From a virus: a DNA stretch of 52,910 bases. The notes under the pieces are model-generated. The model was not told the DNA's origin. It did no database searches and saw only the letters and a program-made list of their open reading frames with translations. Every line of letters begins with the position of its first letter. The stretch's first letter is position 1. Made by a program: the position numbers and the translations under genes. The DNA is taken from IMG/VR virus record IMGVR_UViG_3300013108_000349, positions 1-52,910 of that record. One strand, 5' to 3'. Positions 1-8,268 of this stretch are shown piece after piece.

Positions 1-2
1 AT

Positions 3-389
3 TTATTTATCAATCGTATCGCAAAAATAAGGCTCTGCTATATGTTCAAAGGAATAACCTCTGCTTATCATTTGTTGCATTATCTGTGATTTAATATCGC
101 CTTCTTGAACTATGATTTCTTGATGAGGCTTTCTTAAAAAAAATGGAACACTATATAGCTCTTTAGAATTAAAATATTTAGTGTAGCTTACTCCATTTAT
201 ATTAACTAATATATCAGTAAATATAAAACCTAGCTTATCGTCTTTTAAAAAATCTGACATGATAGATTCATATTCTCTAACCTTAGTTGTATTTGAATCA
301 ATTATTGCTACAACTTCTCCGCTAGTGATTTTGCTCAAACTATCATTAAATTGCTGTGGTGTTGTAATTACTATTTCTTTGATAGGCAT
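3..389 (-). CDS. Glycosyltransferase-like fragment (GT-A/GT2 C-terminal half)
   Basis: A 128-residue protein, complete at both ends; its start overlaps the end of the upstream gene by 19 nt. Residues about 25-95 read like the second half of a family 2 glycosyltransferase: 'SGEVVAIIDSN' resembles the strand leading to the metal-binding acidic motif, and 'GFIFTDILVNINGV' followed by 'FFLRKP' resembles the segment after it. A complete GT-A domain is usually 220 residues or more, so this is at most half a domain. The preceding gene carries a region that looks like the first half, so the two may act together or be a broken gene. Function is inferred from pattern only; it could be an unrelated phage protein. 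Confidence 0.45.
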   Translation of the reverse strand: MPIKEIVITTPQQFNDSLSKITSGEVVAIIDSNTTKVREYESIMSDFLKDDKLGFIFTDILVNINGVSYTKYFNSKELYSVPFFLRKPHQEIIVQEGDIKSQIMQQMISRGYSFEHIAEPYFCDTIDK

Positions 390-1228
390 GGAACCACCTC
401 CGAAGATTCGTAAATGAACTTTTCTGCATCTTCTTCAAACTCTAAAACTTTGTCTTCAAGGTTTCTATGAAAGCTATTTCCACCGTGTTTTTTATGAGTG
501 GTTTTATTCACAATCATTCCATTAATTCCTTCTACTGATTTTACGAAACCTATTTGTTTCATATCAATAAGTATAGCATCATTTAGTTCCTTGCTAAAAT
601 CTTTAGGCACTAAAAATCCTGCGTCAAAGGTAGTGTAGAATGGATACGGTTTTTCTTTATTGTTATCAAAAGCTAAGTCAGTTAGGTCTCTTTTGTCTAG
701 ATTTTGATCGTATACATTCTTTAGGCTGTATTGATGAAAATTAAAGCTTTGTAGCAATTCTAATAGTTTAGAGGGGGCTACTGTTTCTCCTCTTCCTTCT
801 TCTTCACTATAGTCAACAAAAGCCATATTAAAAACAGTTACCAAGTTAGGACTAACTTCTTGATCTTGTAAAGAAAACAGTGTTTTTTTAAGTTCTTTAT
901 ATTTAGAGTCTTTATCAAAGAAAACTATAGCGTGGTAAGGCACTTTAGTTTGAAGTTTTACTATATCTTGCCAAGTACTACTCGAATAAGCTTTCATAAC
1001 CTCTTCGTTTCTGTAGAACATACAGAATCTACCATTAATTAGTTTGAACTCTTTGTTGGAATCATCAAATACTTCAATTACTGGCACTCCTGCTTTTTCG
1101 TAGTCTTGTATTTTATTTAAAGAACACCCGCTTTGTTTGTTTGGGTTTTCTCCATCATATTTAGCAAAAACACAGTCTCTACAAACCGTATGTATTTGAC
1201 TTACTTCGATCTCTTGATTTTCTTCCAT
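371..1228 (-). CDS. Cysteine-motif protein with GT2-like N-terminal segment
   Basis: A 285-residue protein. The first 70 residues contain spaced cysteines (CRDC, then C, then 'RFCMF') that could bind zinc or an Fe-S cluster. From about residue 98 the pattern 'AIVFFDKDSKYKELKKTL' followed by 'SLQDQ' resembles the opening strand and helix of family 2 glycosyltransferases, where a nucleotide-sugar site begins. The region after that is not clearly recognisable. The start is supported by AAGGA upstream. It lies in a run of glycosyltransferase genes and overlaps the next gene, which resembles the missing second half of such a domain. A role in glycan transfer is inferred and not certain. Confidence 0.5.
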   Translation of the reverse strand: MEENQEIEVSQIHTVCRDCVFAKYDGENPNKQSGCSLNKIQDYEKAGVPVIEVFDDSNKEFKLINGRFCMFYRNEEVMKAYSSSTWQDIVKLQTKVPYHAIVFFDKDSKYKELKKTLFSLQDQEVSPNLVTVFNMAFVDYSEEEGRGETVAPSKLLELLQSFNFHQYSLKNVYDQNLDKRDLTDLAFDNNKEKPYPFYTTFDAGFLVPKDFSKELNDAILIDMKQIGFVKSVEGINGMIVNKTTHKKHGGNSFHRNLEDKVLEFEEDAEKFIYESSEVVPCLSKK

Positions 1229-1229
1229 T

Positions 1230-1616
1230 CTAGTTCCTTTCTACTATAATGCTGTATCTTCCTGCGTTAACATTGGCAAAATTTACTTTCCATCCATTGT
1301 TTTGAAAATGTTCTTTTAAAAATCCTATAGAATAAAAATTCTGAAATACTACTCTTTTTCCATATAGTTCATCTGCACCGTCTTGTAAAATCTTTTTACA
1401 AAACGCTAGACCATCAAAACCTTGAAGTGTTAGTTTGCCGCCCGTTTTTATTTTTACAGCAATCGCTTCTAATAGGTTTTCTGTAGGGTCAACTTCTAAA
1501 ACATCTAAAACTTTTATATGTTCAAAGTATCCGTCTGGTGCTTGCATTAATTGTCCAACTACTACATCTTGTGCTTCTAGTGGCTCAACGACTAAGTTTA
1601 CTTTTTTTCCTATCAT
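1230..1616 (-). CDS. Small methyltransferase-like protein
   Basis: A 128-residue protein resembling the C-terminal half of class I SAM-dependent methyltransferases. 'IKVLDVLEVDPTENLLEAI' matches the strand and helix around the catalytic region, 'KTGGKLTLQGFD' matches the GG-containing turn and strand, and the C-terminus 'GWKVNFANVNAGRYSIIVER' matches the last beta hairpin. The glycine-rich SAM-binding loop normally found at the N-terminus is not visible, so this may be a truncated or divergent member. Similar short proteins are often found beside phage glycosyltransferases. One base separates it from the next gene, so it is co-transcribed with the glycan genes. Substrate unknown. Confidence 0.5.
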   Translation of the reverse strand: MIGKKVNLVVEPLEAQDVVVGQLMQAPDGYFEHIKVLDVLEVDPTENLLEAIAVKIKTGGKLTLQGFDGLAFCKKILQDGADELYGKRVVFQNFYSIGFLKEHFQNNGWKVNFANVNAGRYSIIVERN

Positions 1617-1617
1617 T

Positions 1618-2550
1618 TTATCTCCTGATGTAAGGTGTGTTTTCTATAAATCTAAAAACATTTTGCCAGCTATTTTTAAAATCTTCTTGTGAAGTGAATA
1701 CATATTCTTTGGCTATTTTTTTAGTATTGTTAATAGCAGCAAGTTGCTCTTGGCTAAACCCACCATTTAAAAACTGCCTTAAAGTATCATTTACGTTTTG
1801 TTCATTCACTAAAAAATAACATTCTTTAGGTATTTCAGAGGTAGCAAAAGAAACAACAGGTATTTCGTTTGCCATACAATTTATTGTGTCTTCGTCTAGA
1901 TTTTGCCAAAGATTTAAATATATGCCTGCTTCTTCACTATTCTTTGTAATCTCTAACCCTGCAAAAATATTAGCAGGCAACCCCTGTAGGTATTCATCAG
2001 GCACAGACCTTGGAACTAAAACCTTCTTTGCTTCAATTGGATTTACATTTAGTACTGGAGCAAGAGGTTTGATCGGCACAGCTACTTTTTGAAAAGGTGA
2101 TTGCCAAGAAGTGCTAACTTGTTCATTAATACCAATGGTAATATGGCCTGATCTTTTTAACAATGTTTCTCTATCAGTAATGTTTGAACTTGCAAAGAAA
2201 GGAATAGGTGTCATCATTTCAGAACTTGCAAAGTCAATTAATATAACTGGAACATGAAGATAGCTAGAAACAGATATGGCTTCTTCATACGATCTACCTC
2301 TGTTAATAACTATTATAGCATCAATATCTATTGGTGATTCATTACTTTTTATGATTTCAACATTGTTTGGTCTAGCCCAGTTTCTTATCCATCTAGAGGT
2401 TTGAAACCTGTTTTCAAATAAGTAAAAATTAATATCATTAAAACAATACCCAAGACTAAATACATAGCTAGTATAAGAGTCATTAAACAATAATACATTT
2501 AACTTTTTGTCTTTTTGAGCAGACCTAGTTATTGAGTTTATCGGATACAT
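1618..2550 (-). CDS. Putative GT-B glycosyltransferase
   Basis: A 310-residue protein with the two-Rossmann look of GT-B enzymes. The N-terminal half starts with a hydrophobic strand ('KLNVLLFNDSY') and alternates strands and helices. The C-terminal half has 'GIYLNLWQNLDEDTINCMA' followed by 'EIPVVSFATSEIPKE', similar to the region where family 4 enzymes bind the nucleotide-sugar (typically E-x7-E plus 'G.PvvA'). The canonical E-x7-E pair is weak. It overlaps its upstream neighbour by 13 nt, indicating one transcription unit with the other glycosyltransferases. Donor and acceptor cannot be told from sequence. Confidence 0.55.
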   Translation of the reverse strand: MYPINSITRSAQKDKKLNVLLFNDSYTSYVFSLGYCFNDINFYLFENRFQTSRWIRNWARPNNVEIIKSNESPIDIDAIIVINRGRSYEEAISVSSYLHVPVILIDFASSEMMTPIPFFASSNITDRETLLKRSGHITIGINEQVSTSWQSPFQKVAVPIKPLAPVLNVNPIEAKKVLVPRSVPDEYLQGLPANIFAGLEITKNSEEAGIYLNLWQNLDEDTINCMANEIPVVSFATSEIPKECYFLVNEQNVNDTLRQFLNGGFSQEQLAAINNTKKIAKEYVFTSQEDFKNSWQNVFRFIENTPYIRR

Positions 2551-3611
2551 ATTAATTCCTTTAGTTTTGCATATGATTGTTCTTTATGAGTATTTTTAAA
2601 CAACTCTCTATTTGTTAAACTACTGCCAGTTTTAGCACAAGTTTTTAAAGCCTTGCATAAAGCAGGAGTGTCCGGTACTTTCCAATAATGTTTTCCTGAA
2701 TACATATTGGGCAAAGGTCTATTATTTTTTTGACACACATCAGTCCTACTTAATACAGGATAGCAACCTTCTAAAAACATTGCAGTATCTAAAAGGATAG
2801 GTCTTGATTTTCCCATCAAACATTCTAATATCTCTTGATTCGTAGAAATATTATAGCCAACATTGATATAGTAGTCGTAATTAAGATGAGCGTATGCTAG
2901 TGCTCTAGGGTCATTACTTATTATTGCTATATCTGGATAATGTGTAGAAGAACCGTAGCAGTTCATTTTTGCTTTAATTTGTTCAACCATGTTTTTAATC
3001 ATTTCTGAATCATTATCAAAAACAATCAAAATAACATTGTCTATTGAAGAAAAACAATTATAGTACGCTGTTAGTGTCTCCATAAGGCCGCTATCATCAT
3101 CTGGCCCAGCAGTGGTATAAAACACAGTTTTATTTTCTAGTTCTGGAATATCTAAAGTTACTACTTCTTTTGGTTCACTTAGAACCGGAGGAAAGTCAAA
3201 AGCAAATATTTTACTTTCTTTTATTCCTGATTCTTTTAGTAATTGTTTTTCAAAAGGAGAAAAAACACAAATCTTATCAAACAGTTTTAAATTTTCAACC
3301 CAGCTTAAATTATCTATACGGCAATCGACTTTAGTAATTGCTATATTGTAATTAAAATCGCCTTCATAATTTAGTGTTTCAGGCAAGCCATGTTGTATAA
3401 TAACATCTTTTTCTTCTACATAAGAATGTTCTTCTTTTATTTCACCCAAATCAACTATATTGTTTGAGTAGTAAAGAGGTCTAGCTACAACGTTTTTAAC
3501 AGTATGTATTAGCAACTGCAAGAAAGCCCTGCTGGTTTTTCCCCATTCGTCATTTTGTCTATAAGGACCAATATATAATACTTCCTTATCTAGTAATTCT
3601 ATCGCTGTCAT
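2538..3611 (-). CDS. Putative GT-B glycosyltransferase
   Basis: A 357-residue protein. It begins with a strand-glycine pattern ('EVLYIGPYRQNDEWGKTSRA') like the acceptor domain of GT-B enzymes, then 'KICVFSPFEKQLLKESGI', a common feature of family 4 enzymes just before the inter-domain linker. 'TVFYTTAGPDDDSGLMETL' marks the beginning of the second Rossmann fold. The C-terminal 'NQEILECLMGKSRPILLD' resembles the donor-binding acidic and glycine segment. The start codon overlaps the upstream stop as ATGA, so translation is probably coupled. Membership in the family is inferred; the sugar is unknown. Confidence 0.6.
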   Translation of the reverse strand: MTAIELLDKEVLYIGPYRQNDEWGKTSRAFLQLLIHTVKNVVARPLYYSNNIVDLGEIKEEHSYVEEKDVIIQHGLPETLNYEGDFNYNIAITKVDCRIDNLSWVENLKLFDKICVFSPFEKQLLKESGIKESKIFAFDFPPVLSEPKEVVTLDIPELENKTVFYTTAGPDDDSGLMETLTAYYNCFSSIDNVILIVFDNDSEMIKNMVEQIKAKMNCYGSSTHYPDIAIISNDPRALAYAHLNYDYYINVGYNISTNQEILECLMGKSRPILLDTAMFLEGCYPVLSRTDVCQKNNRPLPNMYSGKHYWKVPDTPALCKALKTCAKTGSSLTNRELFKNTHKEQSYAKLKELICIR

Positions 3612-5251
3612 TTTCTTAGTCCTTCGTGTGCTTGTTTAATAAATCCATGCTGTAGTTCTAGGGGTGTATTAGAACATCTTAATTGATCTAAAGCAAATCT
3701 TTTTTCAGAGATATTTCTACATTCTTTAAAAACCGTTTCTTGAGTACAGGGCGATAGGTTTCCACCATCTATTATTGCCCCAAAGTTTAAGTTTCTTAAA
3801 TTACTTAACATTTTATGATTGAACATATTATATCCATCTTGAATCATAGCGGAATAAACCCATTCACAGAATTGAATATTTGAAAGATTTTTAATTGGTT
3901 CTTTAGGAATAGGTTTTATGATAGGTGGTATATTCCAATCAAGATTCTTACTCAAATCCACTTGGTCAAAATAATCTTGCCAAGCATTAGCGGAAATATC
4001 CCAAGTGTATCTTTCAATACAGTTTTTCCTAGTTTGAATTCTTTGTTGTTTTTTCTGCTCTTTAGTTTGTTTTGCAAAAGCTTGCATTGCTTCAACAAGT
4101 GCTTTGTTGTTTGGGTTGCTTCTATCCGCATTAGTTTCCATTTCTCTTTGAAGCATCGGCTCGATGGGATACCCTTTGGTGTAGGAAACTATATCTTCCA
4201 TAGCACTATAATTAATAGAAGCTATAGGTGTTCCGCACGCTGCTGCTTCAACTTGAGGCATACCAAAACCTTCGCAAATTGCATACTGAACATACAAATC
4301 CATAGCATTATATATTTTATGTAGTTCTGAGTGTTCTATTCCGTTTTGAACACTAGGTAAAGATGCTGCAAAACTTCCGCATTTATTACATGTAGTTAAT
4401 GCGTCTCTATAATGACAGGAGAAAAATTGATTACAAGACCTACAAACATATGTACATAATAACTTAGAACCAATCCCGTATTCATGAGCAAGGGAAGTAA
4501 TATTCCATCCCATTTTTTCAGGATAGCTTGTATGAATGTATAAGAAAGACTTTTTTCTTGTCTCTTCGTCTGTAGTATCTAAAAAGGTTTTAAAGGCTTT
4601 CATTAATTCTGGAAACATTTTTCTCTTTTGATTACGCATAACAGTGCCAAATATGATACTGTCTGTAGGCAGACCTAAAGAAGCTTTATGGTTATCTTTA
4701 TTAGGAATAATATTGAAGATTACGGGGTCAATAGCAGGAGAAGCACATCCATGTACTTTAACCCTTCCTTTTGTTTGTTTTTCTATGGTTCTTATTCCGT
4801 ACTCAGAATAAGCCATTAGCCCATCACACTTATTAAACCAATAAAGCCATTCATTTTTTTGTGGTTCGCTATCAATTGTTGGCATCCATACCCAATGAAA
4901 AAATGGTAGATATGGGCTGTCAACTATATAAGAATCCATCCAAGGATCACGATATGTAACAACAATGTCTGGTTTAAAATCCAATACTGCTAATTCAAAT
5001 TTGTGAACCCCCCATTGTACTACTGGGTTTTTATGTTGCTCTGCATAGTCTTTTTCTCCACGCATAGGAGCATTGCCATATATTAACCAGTCACTATCTT
5101 TTACTGTGTCCGGTGATCTATAGCAAGAAAATTCAGCTATCTCATATTTTCCAGAACTATGTATCCTTTGCAATATTTCTTTAGCATATGTACCAAAACC
5201 AGAAGCTAGTTCTGTTGACTCTGTTACGAATAATACTCTTTTCTTATTCAT
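3608..5251 (-). CDS. Family 4 glycosyltransferase with an inserted zinc ribbon
   Basis: A 547-residue GT-B glycosyltransferase. The N-terminal domain starts 'RVLFVTESTELASGFGTYA', typical of family 4 enzymes that pass a sugar from a nucleotide donor with retention of configuration. The donor domain shows 'EGFGMPQVEAAACGTPI' near residue 327, the conserved E-x7-E type motif. Between the domains, at about residues 266-292, sits a CxxC...CxxC cysteine cluster ('VCRSCNQF' and 'CNKCGS') that looks like a zinc ribbon and is not usual for the family. A C-terminal extension of about 130 residues is unassigned. It overlaps its neighbours on both sides, so it belongs to the same transcript as the sigma factor gene upstream. 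Confidence 0.8.
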   Translation of the reverse strand: MNKKRVLFVTESTELASGFGTYAKEILQRIHSSGKYEIAEFSCYRSPDTVKDSDWLIYGNAPMRGEKDYAEQHKNPVVQWGVHKFELAVLDFKPDIVVTYRDPWMDSYIVDSPYLPFFHWVWMPTIDSEPQKNEWLYWFNKCDGLMAYSEYGIRTIEKQTKGRVKVHGCASPAIDPVIFNIIPNKDNHKASLGLPTDSIIFGTVMRNQKRKMFPELMKAFKTFLDTTDEETRKKSFLYIHTSYPEKMGWNITSLAHEYGIGSKLLCTYVCRSCNQFFSCHYRDALTTCNKCGSFAASLPSVQNGIEHSELHKIYNAMDLYVQYAICEGFGMPQVEAAACGTPIASINYSAMEDIVSYTKGYPIEPMLQREMETNADRSNPNNKALVEAMQAFAKQTKEQKKQQRIQTRKNCIERYTWDISANAWQDYFDQVDLSKNLDWNIPPIIKPIPKEPIKNLSNIQFCEWVYSAMIQDGYNMFNHKMLSNLRNLNFGAIIDGGNLSPCTQETVFKECRNISEKRFALDQLRCSNTPLELQHGFIKQAHEGLRK

Positions 5252-5699
5252 CTTTATTTGCTTCTCTCAATCTGATTAATAGGTTGTAGAATTTATTTTT
5301 AACCGAAGATGGCGACTGATCTAAAATCTTACATATTTCTCTAAACTTGTATCCAGCCTGTCTTAATTTAATAATACTTTTTTCTTCTTCGGTCATATCT
5401 GCTGTAAATAACTCCCAAAGTCTTTCCTTATGTTGAGCATCAAAACAAGTATTTTCGATTAAAGATAAAGTCTTATGGTTGTTTTGATTTTTTATTTCTC
5501 TAATTATCGACCATCTAATAGGTCGCCAAGCATATGTAGAGAGAGCATTACCGGATTTAAGGTCATATTTTTGTAAAGCTTTCCATAAACCAATTCTTCC
5601 CGCATCCATCAAGTCTTGATGCTCAGTGTGATTTTTGGGTTTGAATTTTTTTACAATATCTACAACCAACCCCATGTTTTCTTCTATTAAATCATCCAT
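5244..5699 (-). CDS. Sigma-70 family RNA polymerase sigma factor
   Basis: A 151-residue protein with the layout of small sigma factors. 'NMGLVVDIVKKF' and 'DLMDAGRIGLWKALQKYDL' match region 2, which binds core RNA polymerase, and 'LSTYAWRPIRWSIIREIK' matches the -10 recognition helix. The C-terminal half, 'MTEEEKSIIKLRQAGYKFRE' and then 'SPSSVKNKFYNLLIRLRE', is a region 4-type helix-turn-helix for -35 recognition. The gene would redirect host RNA polymerase to phage promoters. An AAGGA ribosome site precedes the start, and a TATAAT-like box lies in the 12-nt gap from the upstream polymerase gene. It sits at the end of the replication block, just before glycosyltransferase genes. Confidence 0.88.
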   Translation of the reverse strand: MDDLIEENMGLVVDIVKKFKPKNHTEHQDLMDAGRIGLWKALQKYDLKSGNALSTYAWRPIRWSIIREIKNQNNHKTLSLIENTCFDAQHKERLWELFTADMTEEEKSIIKLRQAGYKFREICKILDQSPSSVKNKFYNLLIRLREANKDE

Positions 5700-5711
5700 A
5701 TGTTATCCTTA

Positions 5712-7337
5712 TTATATACATTGTTTCAGCTTTTGTACCTTCTTAATAATAAAACTTCCGAATTTTTCATCTTTAGTTCCTCTAAACAACAATACCTTTC
5801 CAATAGATACGGCTTCTTTCATTCTTTTCCAATCATCAGAAAATATTGTCGTGCTGTCTAAAGTACAAGTGCCGTCACTCAATCTTAAAAATGCCATGAC
5901 TGAACCCTTGTGTTTTCCATTCTTGGTTTTCCATTCTCTTATATCTTCTACCTGTGCGGCGATAGCTATTGAATTTGAATCAAAACCCTTTAGATATTCT
6001 CTACAAGTACAGTTTGCGTCCATAGTATCATATTCATCTACTTCTGAACATGTAAGTTCTATACCCATAAGGTCTCTTTCTTTTTTTGCCCTCCAAGAAG
6101 GTCTATCGACCAACTCATAAGGTGGTTCTTTTAAAGAAATTATACAACTTCTTAAAAACTCAATATTTTTATCCGTCCAAGCATTTCTTCTTCTATTCTT
6201 TACAATATCATCTATACATTTTTCAATACCTCTGATAAAAGTTTTAGAATTATCATTAGAAAGGAATGTTTTATCCCTATCCTTTATTTCTTTGTAAACA
6301 TTAAATTGGTAAATCATTTTTGATCTTTGCATCTTATAACAATCAAACGCTCCCGCTTCAATCATTGATTCAAAAGAATTACTTTTTATAAATCTTCCTA
6401 GACGCATCAAAAACTCTTCCCAACTCATTCCATAAATATCAATTTTACTATCTTTAATGTAACCTTCTAGTTGGTCAAAAACGCTTTCGCCTACATTTTT
6501 AATATTTGTAATTCCAAATGTCGGAACATTATCAACCAAGCAAAACTCTTTTTTCATTTGCATGATATTAGGAGGCATAACATCAATATCCATAGCTCTA
6601 GCATTACTAACTAAGTCGTTTACCTCTAGCAGAGGCTTGGGTTTACCCTTTGCATGTCTTAGATATGAAGTAAAGAAGGCTCTAGGAAAGTGTGCTTTGC
6701 AATAAGCTGTTTGATAACCATTGATAGCATAGCTTACACTATGGCTTTTATTGAAAGAATATTTTTGAGATTTCTCGATCCAACTAAAGATTTCTTCTGC
6801 TTCTTCTTTGTTTATCATCTTTAATTCTTGAGAACCCTTGATGAACTCCTGTTTAACTTTAGCCATAAGTTCAACATTCTTTTTACCAATAGCCTTACGA
6901 AGATTATCGGCTTGCTCTAGGGAAAAGCCAGCGACCAACTGTGCAATCTGCATGGCTTGCTCTTGATATACTAGAATACCATAGGTACTTTTTAGAATAG
7001 GTTCAAGAACCTCAAATTCATAAGCTACAGCATCTTTTCCTGATTTTCTATCAATATAGTGATTTGTCAAAGACTTACCTTTAACCATAGCGTCACCACA
7101 ACCCGGTCTAATAATAGCATTTAGGTCTGAAAGTTCTTCTATATTTCTAGGCTTGACTTCTCTAGCTTTACTTTGTCCTAGTTGAGATTCCAGTTGAAAA
7201 ACACCTTTGGTATTTCCTTCGCAAATCATATCCCAAGTTTTTTGACAATTCAATGGCAATGAATCAATATTAGGATTAAATATAGGCAAACCGTTTTCGT
7301 TTTGTTCAAATTCACAACCACATGAAAATTTAATCAC
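5712..7337 (-). CDS. dnaE: DNA polymerase III alpha subunit, C-terminal half
   Basis: A 541-residue protein corresponding to the fingers and C-terminal parts of bacterial DNA polymerase III alpha. Near residues 37-80 it has 'TKGVFQLESQ' and 'LNAIIRPG', hallmarks of the fingers. 'YQEQAMQIAQLVAGFSLEQA' and 'FNKSHSVSYAINGYQTAYCK' follow in the order seen in DnaE. An OB-fold-like domain near residues 450-535 ('IAIAAQVEDIREWKTKNGKH') ends the protein. The PHP domain and palm with all catalytic aspartates are in a separate gene (8269-10155). No intein sequence flanks the break. The two products presumably assemble into one polymerase. Confidence 0.9.
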   Translation of the reverse strand: MIKFSCGCEFEQNENGLPIFNPNIDSLPLNCQKTWDMICEGNTKGVFQLESQLGQSKAREVKPRNIEELSDLNAIIRPGCGDAMVKGKSLTNHYIDRKSGKDAVAYEFEVLEPILKSTYGILVYQEQAMQIAQLVAGFSLEQADNLRKAIGKKNVELMAKVKQEFIKGSQELKMINKEEAEEIFSWIEKSQKYSFNKSHSVSYAINGYQTAYCKAHFPRAFFTSYLRHAKGKPKPLLEVNDLVSNARAMDIDVMPPNIMQMKKEFCLVDNVPTFGITNIKNVGESVFDQLEGYIKDSKIDIYGMSWEEFLMRLGRFIKSNSFESMIEAGAFDCYKMQRSKMIYQFNVYKEIKDRDKTFLSNDNSKTFIRGIEKCIDDIVKNRRRNAWTDKNIEFLRSCIISLKEPPYELVDRPSWRAKKERDLMGIELTCSEVDEYDTMDANCTCREYLKGFDSNSIAIAAQVEDIREWKTKNGKHKGSVMAFLRLSDGTCTLDSTTIFSDDWKRMKEAVSIGKVLLFRGTKDEKFGSFIIKKVQKLKQCI

Positions 7338-8029
7338 TATATTTCTACTCCAGCAAAACTACCTTTAAATTTAGAAACAGACGCTTGCTTCCTATGAAAC
7401 TTTAGAAATCTTGTTACAATGGCTGATTCTTCAAAAACATCTGTTAATGCGTCATGAGCTACGCCACCCTTCATTTTAATATCAAAAAACTTACGCCATG
7501 TGTCCATCTTAAAATCGAATGGTTCTTCAAGATTTTCAAACCACCAAAAAAGATTATCCATAGCATCTAGCTTTGTAACACCAGAAAAAGGATTTTTAAC
7601 TTTATATTTAGCACAAAGTCTTTGAGCAATAGGAAGGTCAAACCCTGTAATATTATACCCTGCTGGAATCGGTTGAGGAAACCATTGTCCAGGTTTCTTG
7701 TCAACATTGTATTTAGAGCACCAATTACAAAAGTTTTTCCAAGCAACCTTTTCTGAAAGACCACCTTTCCATTTCTCAATTATCTCTGCACTAGAAACAC
7801 CGTAGTTTTCAGCGTGCCAACTAATAGTTCCTTCTCGCTTAGGTACTTCAAAATACTCTGGTTTATCAATACCTTCTGGCTTAATCATAACATTAAACGC
7901 TTGGTCTTTTTTTATTTCAAGAGTTTCTGGATGGATTGGAACAGCGGCTAATTGCACAATATTACATTTTTCTGCATCTGGCAAATCTGTTTCAAAATCA
8001 AAACATATAATCCATCTACTATTTTTCAT
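7337..8029 (-). CDS. DEDDh 3'-5' exonuclease (proofreading-type)
   Basis: A 230-residue exonuclease of the DnaQ/DEDDh superfamily. All motifs are visible: 'FDFET' at residues 10-14 (first two acidic metal ligands), 'NITGFDLP' near 126-133 (third Asp) and 'HDALTDV' near 192-198 (His and last Asp). The family removes mispaired 3' nucleotides during replication. Its stop overlaps the start of the DnaE C-half and its start overlaps the upstream stop (ATGA), so it sits between the two polymerase halves. This placement suggests it serves as the proofreading subunit of that polymerase. Confidence 0.88.
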   Translation of the reverse strand: MKNSRWIICFDFETDLPDAEKCNIVQLAAVPIHPETLEIKKDQAFNVMIKPEGIDKPEYFEVPKREGTISWHAENYGVSSAEIIEKWKGGLSEKVAWKNFCNWCSKYNVDKKPGQWFPQPIPAGYNITGFDLPIAQRLCAKYKVKNPFSGVTKLDAMDNLFWWFENLEEPFDFKMDTWRKFFDIKMKGGVAHDALTDVFEESAIVTRFLKFHRKQASVSKFKGSFAGVEI

Positions 8030-8268
8030 TTTAATTCCTCCGAAGGTACAATGTATATATTTTCAAACCTCACACAACCCGTTTCTGGATTTTGCTCAAT
8101 ATGTTTTTGTACGGCCCCATGTTCTTGCTGTGTAATATCATCCAAATGATTACAAGTTAGCTCATAAGCACCTTTCGATACAACAACCTTTTGTATAAAG
8201 GGGTATTCGAGAGATAGTTTCATCATATCTTGCATGAATTTTGCGTACATTTTACTTTTAGTATCCAT
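8026..8268 (-). CDS. Conserved-position small protein of unknown function
   Basis: An 80-residue protein not recognised by family. It has a helical N-terminus rich in Met and Lys, then a likely beta segment ('FIQKVVVSKGAYELTC') and a C-terminal strand ('VRFENIYIVPSEEL'). It has no membrane segment or obvious catalytic motif. Its start follows the DnaE N-half stop directly (TAAATG, with GGAG upstream) and its stop overlaps the exonuclease start. Being locked between the polymerase halves suggests a replication role, but that is inference from position only. Confidence 0.7.
   Translation of the reverse strand: MDTKSKMYAKFMQDMMKLSLEYPFIQKVVVSKGAYELTCNHLDDITQQEHGAVQKHIEQNPETGCVRFENIYIVPSEELK

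Noticed and set aside
7338-8268. Split intein between DnaE halves
   Set aside because: No intein start Cys/Ser block, HN-C end or other intein motif is present at the edges of either half.
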